Assembly: GCA_903837595.1 (NCBI GenBank)
Contig: CAILVI010000250.1
Coordinates: 1 to 33,485, forward strand
From: an uncultured Thiodictyon sp.
GTDB taxonomy: Bacteria; Pseudomonadota; Gammaproteobacteria; Chromatiales; Chromatiaceae
DNA: 33,485 bases
Direction: 5' to 3'
The notes under the pieces are model-generated. The model had not been told where the DNA came from and ran no database searches. It saw only the letters and a list, made by a program, of their open reading frames with translations. Made by a program: the position numbers and the translations under genes. Positions 22,175 through 29,510 of this stretch are shown piece by piece (within the stretch, counting starts at the first letter, position 1; every line of letters begins with the position of its first letter).

Positions 22175-24478
22175 ATGAGTCACGCTGAACCAATTCTCAC
22201 TATTCGACTGACGCGCCGCTGGCGCCCAGCGCCGTTACTGGCCGGTGCACTGACGGTGATCACCGTGATGTCCCTTGGGGGCTGCGGCGGGGGCGGCACA
22301 GAGAAGGAGGCCGTCGTGGACAAGCGCCCGATGGGCTATGGCTCCACGGGGTCGTTCCCGGTGCCCTCCGAGATCGAGCCGAACGTGAATTTTTGGCGCA
22401 ACGTCTACGGCACCTGGGGCCGCGACAAGGTCGCCTTCCACGACGACGAGCACATGGGCGTGATCTACGAGGTCGCGCAACTGCCCGGCCTCATCTCGCC
22501 GGGTGGCTACACGTCGGAGCAGCGGGCCTTCGTCGCCGCCCGCCAGGATTATTACCAGGAGATGGTGCGTGATATGGAGCGGCGCCTGGCAAGTAGCCAG
22601 CCGCTGAGCCCGCCGCAGCAGGTGCTGCTGACCAAGTTCGAGCAGGACGGCGGCGCCCGCGGCGTCTACGGGGCGGCCGAGCGGGTGCGGGCGCAGCGCG
22701 GCCTGCGTGATCGCTTCCGCCGCGGCGTGGAGATCAGCGGCCGCTACGATCGCGCCTTCCGCGAGGTCATGCGCGCCCACGGATTGCCGGAGGACCTGGC
22801 CTATCTGCCCCATGTGGAGTCTTCGTTCCAGGCCAATGCCGTCTCCAGCGCCGGGGCCACCGGGGTCTGGCAGTTCATGCCGGCCACCGGCCGCATCTTC
22901 ATGCACGTCAACGGCGCGGTGGATGATCGCATGGACCCGATCATCTCCGCCCAGGGCGCCGCGGGCTATCTGTCGCAGGCCTACAACCGCCTGGGCAGTT
23001 GGCCGCTGGCCATCACCAGCTACAACCACGGCCAGGGCGGCATGTCCAATGCCAAGGGCCAGTTCGGCCAGGACTTCGGCAAGATCGTCAAGAACTATCA
23101 GGGCAAGGCATTCGGGTTCGCCTCGCGTAATTATTACGCCGAGTTTCTCGCCGCCCGCGAGGTCGCCGGCCATCCCCAGCGCTATTTCCCGGAAGGGCTG
23201 CGTTACGAATCGCCCTGGCCACACGAACGCCTGGTGTTGGCCAGCAGCATGCCGGCCGATCAGGTGGCAAGCCATTATGGCGTCTCCACCGGGAGCCTGG
23301 CGAGCCTCAATATGCACTGGCGCGAGGCGGCCGTCAGCGGGCGGGCGGCGTTGCCCGCCGGCAGTACGGTGTGGCTGCCGGCCGGCAGCCAGCAGCGGGC
23401 CGGCAGCCAGCCCTCGCGCTACAGCCCGGCGATTGTGTCGCGCGGCGCGCTCGAGCCCACAACCCCGCTCACCGAGGCGGCGGCCTCCATGGCCTTCAAG
23501 GCGACAGGCGCCGCGCCGGCCTTCGCCGACCTGCCGGTCCGCACGCCGGCCGCACCGCCGCCGCAGGCCAAGGTCGCCCGAGTGGAGCCGCGCTCCCAGT
23601 CGGGGTCGGGCTTCGACGAGCTGCCGGGGGGCTCCCCGGTCGCCCGCGCCACGCCAAACGCCGCGTCGAACTTCGCCGATATGCCAGGCAACGCCCCGGC
23701 CGCGCGGGTGGCACCGCCTGCCCCCAAGGTCGCACGGGTCGAGCCGCGCTTTGACCCACTGACCGAGCCCCGGTTTGAGCCCACCCCTGAGCCCAAGGTG
23801 GCAAGGGCCTCGCCGCCTGAGCCGAAGATCGCCCGGGTGGAGCCGCCGGTGGAGCCGCGCTTTGACCCCGCGGAGGAACCGCGGGTTGAGCCCCGGCCTG
23901 GGCCCAAAGCGGTCAAGGCGACCAAGGCGCAACCCAGGATCGCAGTCGTCGAGGAGGAGGAGGAGGAGGACGAGCAGCCGCAGCCGCGGGCGGGACACGT
24001 CAAGGCCGAGCCGAAGGCCGCCAAGGGCGAGACCAAGACCGCCAAGGCCGAGTCGAAGGCCGCGAAGACCGAGGCCAAGACCGCCAAGGCCGACCCGAAG
24101 GCGGCGAAGGGCGATCACAAGACGGCCAAGGCCGACGCGCAGGCCGGGAAGGCCGAGGCCAAGACCGCCAAGGCCGACCCGAAGGCGGCGAAGGGCGATG
24201 CCAAGACGGCCAAGGCCGACGCCAAGGCCGCAAAGGGCGATGCGAAGACGGCCAAGGCCGACCCGAAGGCGGGCAAGTCGGAGCCCAAGACCGCCAAGGC
24301 GGGGAAGGGGGAGGCGGTGGCCGGCAATACCAAGGTCCATGTGGTGAAGGCGCAGGAAACCCTGTATCGCGTCGCCAGCACCAACGGGATCTCGGTCGCC
24401 GAGTTGCGTCGACTCAACAAAATGGCACCCAACGACAACAATGTCCGCCCGGGCCAGAAGCTCAAGGTCGGGACCTGA
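22175..24478 (+). CDS. mltD: MltD-like lytic transglycosylase lipoprotein with H1-like tail and LysM
   Basis: 767 aa. Residues 1-36 are a lipoprotein signal ending in the lipobox SLGGC (Cys37). Residues ~185-330 are an SLT domain with catalytic Glu215 in PHVESSF, GATGVWQFMP and SYNHGQGGM. A proline/arginine-rich region (450-600) contains repeats such as KVARVEP. Residues ~609-715 are made of KTAKADPKAAKGD-type repeats, like histone H1 tails. A LysM domain (~717-767, VHVVKAQETLYRVAS) ends the chain. It cleaves peptidoglycan glycan strands from the outer-membrane side. MltD usually has LysM repeats but not the lysine-alanine tail. Confidence 0.9.
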   Translation: MSHAEPILTIRLTRRWRPAPLLAGALTVITVMSLGGCGGGGTEKEAVVDKRPMGYGSTGSFPVPSEIEPNVNFWRNVYGTWGRDKVAFHDDEHMGVIYEVAQLPGLISPGGYTSEQRAFVAARQDYYQEMVRDMERRLASSQPLSPPQQVLLTKFEQDGGARGVYGAAERVRAQRGLRDRFRRGVEISGRYDRAFREVMRAHGLPEDLAYLPHVESSFQANAVSSAGATGVWQFMPATGRIFMHVNGAVDDRMDPIISAQGAAGYLSQAYNRLGSWPLAITSYNHGQGGMSNAKGQFGQDFGKIVKNYQGKAFGFASRNYYAEFLAAREVAGHPQRYFPEGLRYESPWPHERLVLASSMPADQVASHYGVSTGSLASLNMHWREAAVSGRAALPAGSTVWLPAGSQQRAGSQPSRYSPAIVSRGALEPTTPLTEAAASMAFKATGAAPAFADLPVRTPAAPPPQAKVARVEPRSQSGSGFDELPGGSPVARATPNAASNFADMPGNAPAARVAPPAPKVARVEPRFDPLTEPRFEPTPEPKVARASPPEPKIARVEPPVEPRFDPAEEPRVEPRPGPKAVKATKAQPRIAVVEEEEEEDEQPQPRAGHVKAEPKAAKGETKTAKAESKAAKTEAKTAKADPKAAKGDHKTAKADAQAGKAEAKTAKADPKAAKGDAKTAKADAKAAKGDAKTAKADPKAGKSEPKTAKAGKGEAVAGNTKVHVVKAQETLYRVASTNGISVAELRRLNKMAPNDNNVRPGQKLKVGT

Positions 24479-24483
24479 GCCGT

Positions 24484-24515
24484 CCACCCCGGTGGCCGCA
24501 CGGCCGCCGGGGTGG
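24484..24515 (+). terminator. Hairpin terminator-like structure after mltD
   Basis: CCACCCCGGTGGCCG (24484-24498) pairs with CGGCCGCCGGGGTGG (24501-24515) with one G-T wobble. It follows the stop codon by six bases, and only a weak T-rich stretch (CATTGATTG) follows. Confidence 0.6.
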
Positions 24516-24570
24516 CATTGATTGCAACCAGCGTTGGCGAGACATCGCCGCCAACAGGCTTCAGGGATCA

Positions 24571-24600
24571 TATAATTGACAAAAGGGCAGGCGTGCCCTT
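24571..24600 (+). promoter_or_regulatory. Putative promoter -10 and hairpin upstream of rlmI
   Basis: TATAAT at 24571-24576 is a perfect -10 hexamer, but no good -35 lies 17 bp upstream. A perfect hairpin AAGGGCA-GGCG-TGCCCTT follows at 24583-24600 in the presumed leader. A dyad GTTGGCG...GCCAAC sits just upstream (24533-24556). Confidence 0.4.
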
Positions 24601-24660
24601 CATCTGGTACTCTTGCCGGTTCGATCCCGCCCCACGCCCAAGAACCTCAGGACCATCCCC

Positions 24661-25857
24661 ATGAAGCCGATGCCGCTGCTGCTGCGCAAAGACCAGGAAC
24701 GCCGCCTGCTCGCCGGCCATTGTTGGGTCTACAGCAATGAGGTCGACACCGCGGCGACCCCCTTGAAGGACCTGGCACCCGGACAACCGGTGGAGGTCTT
24801 GAGCGACCATGAGCGCTGGATCGGCCACGGCTATGTCAACCCACACTCACTGATCTGCGCCCGCCTGGTCAGCCGGGAGCGCAACCGTCCGTTGACGCCG
24901 GCCCTGTGGTTGTCGCGCATCCACGATGCCCTGGCCCTGCGCGAGCGGCTGTATCAGCGCCCCTTGTACCGCCTGATCTTCGGCGAGAGCGACGGGCTGC
25001 CGGGCTTGGTGGTCGACCGCTACGCCGATCTGCTGGCGGTGCAGTTCACCACCGCGGGGATGGAACGGGTGCGCGCCGAGGTCCTGGCCGCGCTGGAACA
25101 GGTGCTCAAGCCGGGCGCCATCGTCATCCGCAACGACACCTCGGTACGCGAACTGGAGGGGCTGACGCAGGGCGTGGAGACGGTCCTGGGCGACCCCGCG
25201 GATGCGCTGATCTTGACCGAGCACGACCTCGACTTCCAGGTCTCGCCGATCACCGGCCAGAAGACCGGCTGGTTCTTCGATCAGGCGGAGAACCGTACCC
25301 GCCTGGCCCGCTTCGGGGTCGGTGAGCGGGTGCTCGACGTCTGCAGCTACATCGGCGCCTGGGGCCTGCGCGCAGCGGCCCTGGGGGCGCAAGCGGTGAC
25401 CTGCGTCGACAGTTCAGCGGCCGCACTGGAGCGGGTGGCGGACAATGCCGAGCGCAACCGCATGGGCGAGCGCATCCACCCGCTCCAGGGTGACGCCTTC
25501 GAGGTCTTGCGTGGGCTGCGCGACGAGGGCCGGCAGTTCGATACCGTGATCCTCGACCCGCCTGCCTTCATCAAGCGCCGCAAGGACGAGAAGGAGGGCG
25601 TCCAGGCCTATGCCCGGCTCAACCGGCTCGGCATCGAACTGCTCGCGCCAGGCGGGCTGCTGGTCACCTCCTCGTGCTCCTTCCACATGAACCGCGACGC
25701 CTTCCTGCGCACCGTCCAGCAGGCCGGGCGGCGCGCCGGGCGCTTTCTGCAACTCCTTGAGACCGGCCAACAGGGACCGGATCACCCGGTCCACCCGGCG
25801 ATTCCGGAGACCGCCTACCTCAAAACCCTGTTCCTGCGCGTGCTGCCCGGGTCTTGA
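24661..25857 (+). CDS. rlmI: RlmI, 23S rRNA m5C1962 methyltransferase
   Basis: 398 aa from the ATG at 24661, equal to the family length. An N-terminal PUA domain (~1-75, LRKDQERRLLAGHCWVYSNEV) is followed by the RlmI linker and a SAM-binding Rossmann fold (VLDVCSYIGAWGLRAA, ~224-239). ILDPPAFIKRR and the catalytic-cysteine segment TSSCSFHM are characteristic. It methylates C1962 of 23S rRNA in the cytoplasm. Confidence 0.93.
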   Translation: MKPMPLLLRKDQERRLLAGHCWVYSNEVDTAATPLKDLAPGQPVEVLSDHERWIGHGYVNPHSLICARLVSRERNRPLTPALWLSRIHDALALRERLYQRPLYRLIFGESDGLPGLVVDRYADLLAVQFTTAGMERVRAEVLAALEQVLKPGAIVIRNDTSVRELEGLTQGVETVLGDPADALILTEHDLDFQVSPITGQKTGWFFDQAENRTRLARFGVGERVLDVCSYIGAWGLRAAALGAQAVTCVDSSAAALERVADNAERNRMGERIHPLQGDAFEVLRGLRDEGRQFDTVILDPPAFIKRRKDEKEGVQAYARLNRLGIELLAPGGLLVTSSCSFHMNRDAFLRTVQQAGRRAGRFLQLLETGQQGPDHPVHPAIPETAYLKTLFLRVLPGS

Positions 25858-25896
25858 ACCGCACAGAATGGAGTTTGTTTATTCTCAGCGCGTTAC

Positions 25897-25921
25897 CTAG
25901 AATTCCCGTTGTCGATTCTAG
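25897..25921. promoter_or_regulatory. Dyad CTAGAAT/ATTCTAG upstream of the L,D-transpeptidase gene
   Basis: Perfect 7-bp arms are separated by 11 bases in the 101-bp gap between rlmI and the next gene. It could be an operator or weak hairpin; no regulator is suggested by the sequence. Confidence 0.35.
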
Positions 25922-25958
25922 ATCCGGCACCCCGCCGAAACCCTGGGGAACTAATACC

Positions 25959-26510
25959 ATGCATAAGCACTCGATCCGTACCGCCCGCCGCTCAACCCAA
26001 GGACTCGCCGCCGCCCTGGCCCTGCTCTATGCCGTGACGCTGGGCGGCTGTGGGGGTGGGGCCAAGACCACGCAGGTCGACTATGCCGATCGGGTCGTGG
26101 TGAAAAAGTCCGATAGGAAGCTGCAATTGCTTCAAAAAGGCAAGGTAGTCAAGGAGTATCGGGTCGCCCTCAGCGATAACCCGCGCGGCCACAAGATCCG
26201 GGAAGGGGATCGGCGCACGCCGATCGGTGACTATGTGCTGGACTGGCGCAATCCCAACAGCAAATATCACAAGGCCATCCATGTGTCGTATCCCAACGCG
26301 CGGGATATGGAATTCGCCAAGTTCCTCGGCGTGGAACCGGGCGGGATGATCATGCTGCATGGGCTCCCCAACGATGTGACGTCCCCGGTCCTGCGGGCCG
26401 ACTACCGCAGGGTCGACTGGACCAACGGCTGCATCGCGCTCCAGGATAATGAGATCGACGAGATCTGGCGGATGGTCCGGGACGGCACCCCCATCCGCAT
26501 CACGGAGTGA
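25959..26510 (+). CDS. YkuD-family L,D-transpeptidase lipoprotein (YafK-like)
   Basis: 183 aa from the ATG at 25959; an in-frame start at 25854 would add 35 residues that spoil the signal peptide. Lipobox TLGGC gives Cys31. The YkuD domain shows VVVKKSDRKLQLLQKGKV, GDRRTPIGDY, His134 in MLHG, and catalytic Cys158 in DWTNGCIAL. Such enzymes form or cut meso-diaminopimelate links in peptidoglycan or to lipoproteins. YafK relatives act as hydrolases, so the exact reaction is open. Confidence 0.9.
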   Translation: MHKHSIRTARRSTQGLAAALALLYAVTLGGCGGGAKTTQVDYADRVVVKKSDRKLQLLQKGKVVKEYRVALSDNPRGHKIREGDRRTPIGDYVLDWRNPNSKYHKAIHVSYPNARDMEFAKFLGVEPGGMIMLHGLPNDVTSPVLRADYRRVDWTNGCIALQDNEIDEIWRMVRDGTPIRITE

Positions 26511-26519
26511 TGCGCCGAT

Positions 26520-26551
26520 CGTGCGCGGCCGACCAGAGGTCGGCGCGCACG
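26520..26551. terminator. Strong hairpin after the L,D-transpeptidase gene
   Basis: CGTGCGCGGCCGACC pairs with GGTCGGCGCGCACG with a single bulged G, ten bases after the stop codon. No T-run follows, so it is a tentative terminator. Confidence 0.45.
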
Positions 26552-27097
26552 GGGGCTGGCCCTCCCGGCCTGCCTACACCACCTCGTGTCAGGGTATCGA
26601 CCTGGTCGAACAGACCGCCGTCGGCGAAGTGAATTTATCTAGGCCGCCCGCCAACAGCCCTGGACGGCGATCGCCTGGCCCTCTGCTGAACAGATGCCGC
26701 TCGGCAGCCTGGCGGTCAAGGTGCTTGTCCACCACACCAAGCCCCCAGTTCGGCCTCCGGGTCGCCCACCCAATTGAGTAATATGCGCTTGCGGGCCAAA
26801 AGCCACGCGGACGGGCAGGTTTTTAATCGATTCCAAATCAACCCCGATCATGCGCAGTTTATTGGGGCTATACGATTGCGTTCTGCATAGGTTAGCCGAA
26901 GGCGCGCTTAACAAACTCTTAACTTATTCGAATTGTCTGTGACGCGGTTCGTGGTTCGTTATAGCGGATTAGACGATTGTGACATAATCGTGATAAGGTT
27001 GCGTCAGAGGTGCGGAAGGTGTCGCAACCCATAGAAAAATATGGCGATTGCTAGGTGAACCCTGGGGGCTCGCCGACCGCGGGGCACCGCATCGCCG
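26552..27097. other. Gene-poor region, partly AT-rich
   Basis: No convincing gene is visible. A - strand frame at 26639-26914 has no recognisable domain. Bases ~26900-27050 are AT-rich compared with the surroundings (CTCTTAACTTATTCG, TTGTGACATAATCGTG) and may hold promoter elements, but no clear hexamer pair or downstream gene supports this. Confidence 0.45.
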
Positions 27098-27349
27098 TCA
27101 GGGGTCGGCGCAGCGTTGCAGACCACGACGCAATCCCAGGTCACTGGCCCAGGACTTGGTGGCAACGCCATGGAAGCGGCCCACCCAGCCCTTCAGGTTC
27201 ATCATGATAAGGATTGACGTCTTGAATGAGTAAGGCATAATGTGACGACGCTGGCGGGGTGGGCGAGGGGAATGACGCTCAGCCTTGCAGGATTCCGGGA
27301 AGCAGGTTTCGTCGGCTGCCATGCGGGTATGCTGGCTTGAGACGCGACG
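27098..27349 (-). pseudogene. IS1595/ISXO2-type transposase remnant
   Basis: On the - strand two pieces resemble the family. MAADETCFPESCKAERHSPR followed by PPRQRRH matches the D-E-T-F-F-L-E-S-F-K-G segment with the first catalytic Asp. NLKGWVGRFHGVATKSWASD and following matches the C-terminal LKxWxRRFHGVATKYL region. The middle of the DDE domain is deleted and many consensus residues are lost. No inverted ends were found. It is clearly inactive. Confidence 0.65.
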
Positions 27350-27509
27350 GGCGGGTGAGAAACCGCCGGCGCACACGCAAGGCGTTGCGCTGCGTGGCCC
27401 ACGGTGCCGCCGTCGACTCCGGCCTGCGTGTTTTCCTTTGCCAGTGCTCGCGATACCGCACACGCGGCGTCCGCGCCCACCTTTGCAGCCATACTGTGGG
27501 AATTAAAAG

Positions 27510-28334
27510 ATGCACAAGACAGGCACATTCTCGGTCATGCTGTGGGGCTTGAAAGATTCAGAATGCCGAATGGTGAAAAGCCTCTGCATGCTGTCCTGTA
27601 ATCGACCCCGGTCCTACCAGATCACCTCCCCCATGCATGCCCATGAAGCCGATGTCTGGATCATCGACGGCACGGACAACGGGGCGAGGGAATCGCTCCA
27701 GTCGGCGCAGACCAGGCGGCGGATACCCGCAATCATCATCGACTCCAGCGCGCCTTGCGCTGAATACGATTCACGCATGGAGCGGCCCATCGTCGCCTCG
27801 CGGCTGTTAAGCATGCTGGACCTGCTGGTCACGAAGGAATTGAACTTTTTTCCCGAGCTCGTGATCGGCGGGAAGGCCGAGACCAAAGCGTCATCGGCCG
27901 GCGGAACGTTCACCGAGGCACTGCATGACACATCGTATAGTAGCCACTATACCGCCCTCGTCATTGATGACAGCGTGACCATTCGCAAACAGGTGGAGCT
28001 GGCGCTACGCCTGCACGACGTTGAGACCACCTGTGCCGATAGCGGTGAATCGGCGATGGCGCTGCTGCTCACCCAGCGCTTCGATCTCATCTTTCTCGAC
28101 GTGGTGCTTCCTGGCGGCGCGGACGGCTATCAGATCTGCCGTTCAATCAAGAAGCTCAGTATGCACAAGAAAACGCCCGTGATCATGTTGACGGGAAGGA
28201 CCTCACCCTTCGACCGGGTGCGCGGCTCGCTGGCCGGATGTAACACCTACCTGACCAAACCGGTCGAAAACGATACGTTCAAGGCCGTTCTTAAGAAATA
28301 CCTGAAGGCCCCCAAGCTCTCGCTCGCCGGCTGA
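27510..28334 (+). CDS. PilG-like response regulator with extra N-terminal domain
   Basis: 274 aa. The C-terminal receiver (~150-265) has the acidic pocket IDDS, phospho-acceptor Asp197 in LIFLDVVLPGG, MLTGRTS and the conserved Lys in YLTKPV. The N-terminal ~120 residues (WGLKDSECRMVKSLCMLSCN, ADVWIIDGTDNG, PAIIIDSS) look like a receiver-like fold without the phosphorylation site. First gene of a Pil-Chp cluster, so it probably takes phosphate from the ChpA-type kinase and controls type IV pilus extension. The 27510 start is kept because conserved-looking sequence begins by residue ~11; the ribosome site (GGGAA) is weak. Confidence 0.82.
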   Translation: MHKTGTFSVMLWGLKDSECRMVKSLCMLSCNRPRSYQITSPMHAHEADVWIIDGTDNGARESLQSAQTRRRIPAIIIDSSAPCAEYDSRMERPIVASRLLSMLDLLVTKELNFFPELVIGGKAETKASSAGGTFTEALHDTSYSSHYTALVIDDSVTIRKQVELALRLHDVETTCADSGESAMALLLTQRFDLIFLDVVLPGGADGYQICRSIKKLSMHKKTPVIMLTGRTSPFDRVRGSLAGCNTYLTKPVENDTFKAVLKKYLKAPKLSLAG

Positions 28335-28431
28335 GGCCGGCGCCGCGGCGGCGCGGGTGCCATTTCCATCATCGACGACCGCATCACTGCACCGATGCTC
28401 GTCTCAGCAAACACCTATGAGGAGCACTGAC

Positions 28432-28794
28432 ATGGTAACCAAGGCCTTAGTTGTAGATGATTCGGCGACCGATCTGCTCAATATCAAGGGGATCTTGAGT
28501 GATGCCGGATGTATCGTGATCACGGCAGCGGATGGCGCTGAGGCGATCACCAAAGCCAAGGCAGAGAAGCCTTCGATCATCTTTCTGGACGTCATCATGC
28601 CGGGCATCGACGGTTACGACGCGTGCCGCACGCTATCCGGAGACCCAGACACCAAGGCGATCCCAGTGGTCTTTGTGACCAGCAAGGGGCAGAAGGTCGA
28701 CAAGGCCTGGGGACAGATGCAGGGTGCCAAGGGACATATCGTGAAGCCGGTGAATGCCGAAGAAGTGATCGATCAGCTCAAGGCACTTACCTGA
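28432..28794 (+). CDS. pilH: PilH-like response regulator
   Basis: 120 aa single receiver domain, ATG at 28432 behind GAGGAG. Asp9-Asp10, Asp53 (FLDVIMPG), a Thr in FVTSKG and the Lys in HIVKPV complete the phosphorylation site. In Pil-Chp systems PilH acts as second CheY-like regulator or phosphate sink. Its position between the PilG-like and CheW-like genes supports the name. Confidence 0.9.
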   Translation: MVTKALVVDDSATDLLNIKGILSDAGCIVITAADGAEAITKAKAEKPSIIFLDVIMPGIDGYDACRTLSGDPDTKAIPVVFVTSKGQKVDKAWGQMQGAKGHIVKPVNAEEVIDQLKALT

Positions 28795-28820
28795 TCGCTG
28801 CCGTTATGGAGGTCGCGCAG

Positions 28821-29402
28821 ATGTCGACGGTTGGCGAACGGGATGCCCCGGCGTTGGAACACCCCGGCGGCGGGGAAACGGATTGGCTGTTGCCGACGCA
28901 GGCGCTCACCCGCTTCCGACTCCCCGACGGCACCGCCTTCGATCAGCCCCGGTCCCCAAAGCGACAGGTCCGCTATGGGTTTCGGGTCGCATCCCTAAAC
29001 CTCCTCATCAAACCACGCATTGGTACCGAAGTCATTGCGATGATGCCGATCGCCATGATTCCCAATGGCCCCCCCTGGCTGTTGGGCATGATCAATCTGC
29101 GCAGCAACCTGGTGCCCGTGTTCGATCTGGCCATGATCTGTGGTCTGGAGCGCCGGCACGCCGGGCGTGAGCGATGGATCCTGATCTTTGACAAGGGCGA
29201 GAGCGCGGTCGCACTCGTGGTGGATGGTCACCCCCAGGCGCTCTCGCAGATGTCCGCCGTGAGCTATCTGCCCAGCCTACCAACGGCGTTGCGCGGCGCC
29301 GTTGCTGGAGGATTTACGGTCGAGGAGGAACTCTGGATCGAGTTCGACCACCAGGCATTTTTCAGCGCACTCAACCAAACGGCGGCCAGCACGCGAGGCT
29401 AA
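28821..29402 (+). CDS. pilI: PilI-like CheW-domain adaptor
   Basis: 193 aa from the ATG at 28821, chosen because GGAGG lies eight bases upstream; an ATG at 28806 is in frame but lacks a ribosome site. The CheW core includes YGFRVASLNLLIKP, PNGPPWLLGMINLRSNLVPVFDL and WILIFDKGESAVALVVDG. It would couple the MCP receptor to the kinase at the cell pole. Confidence 0.88.
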   Translation: MSTVGERDAPALEHPGGGETDWLLPTQALTRFRLPDGTAFDQPRSPKRQVRYGFRVASLNLLIKPRIGTEVIAMMPIAMIPNGPPWLLGMINLRSNLVPVFDLAMICGLERRHAGRERWILIFDKGESAVALVVDGHPQALSQMSAVSYLPSLPTALRGAVAGGFTVEEELWIEFDHQAFFSALNQTAASTRG

Positions 29403-29510
29403 GGCGTCTCGCCAACCGCGCGGCACTCAAGACACCGGTCCAACCCATGAGGCCGGGCCAAACACCACGCTTCGATCCGTGTGAACGTGATTCGAATCAA
29501 GGAGCTAGTC

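Noticed and set aside
22235-24571. Long - strand open frame (778 codons) opposite mltD
   Set aside because: Low-complexity Gly/Leu/Arg translation caused by the repetitive + strand coding sequence; the lipobox, SLT and LysM motifs are all on +.
26639-26914. 91-codon - strand frame
   Set aside because: No ribosome site, no recognisable motif and no supporting neighbour.
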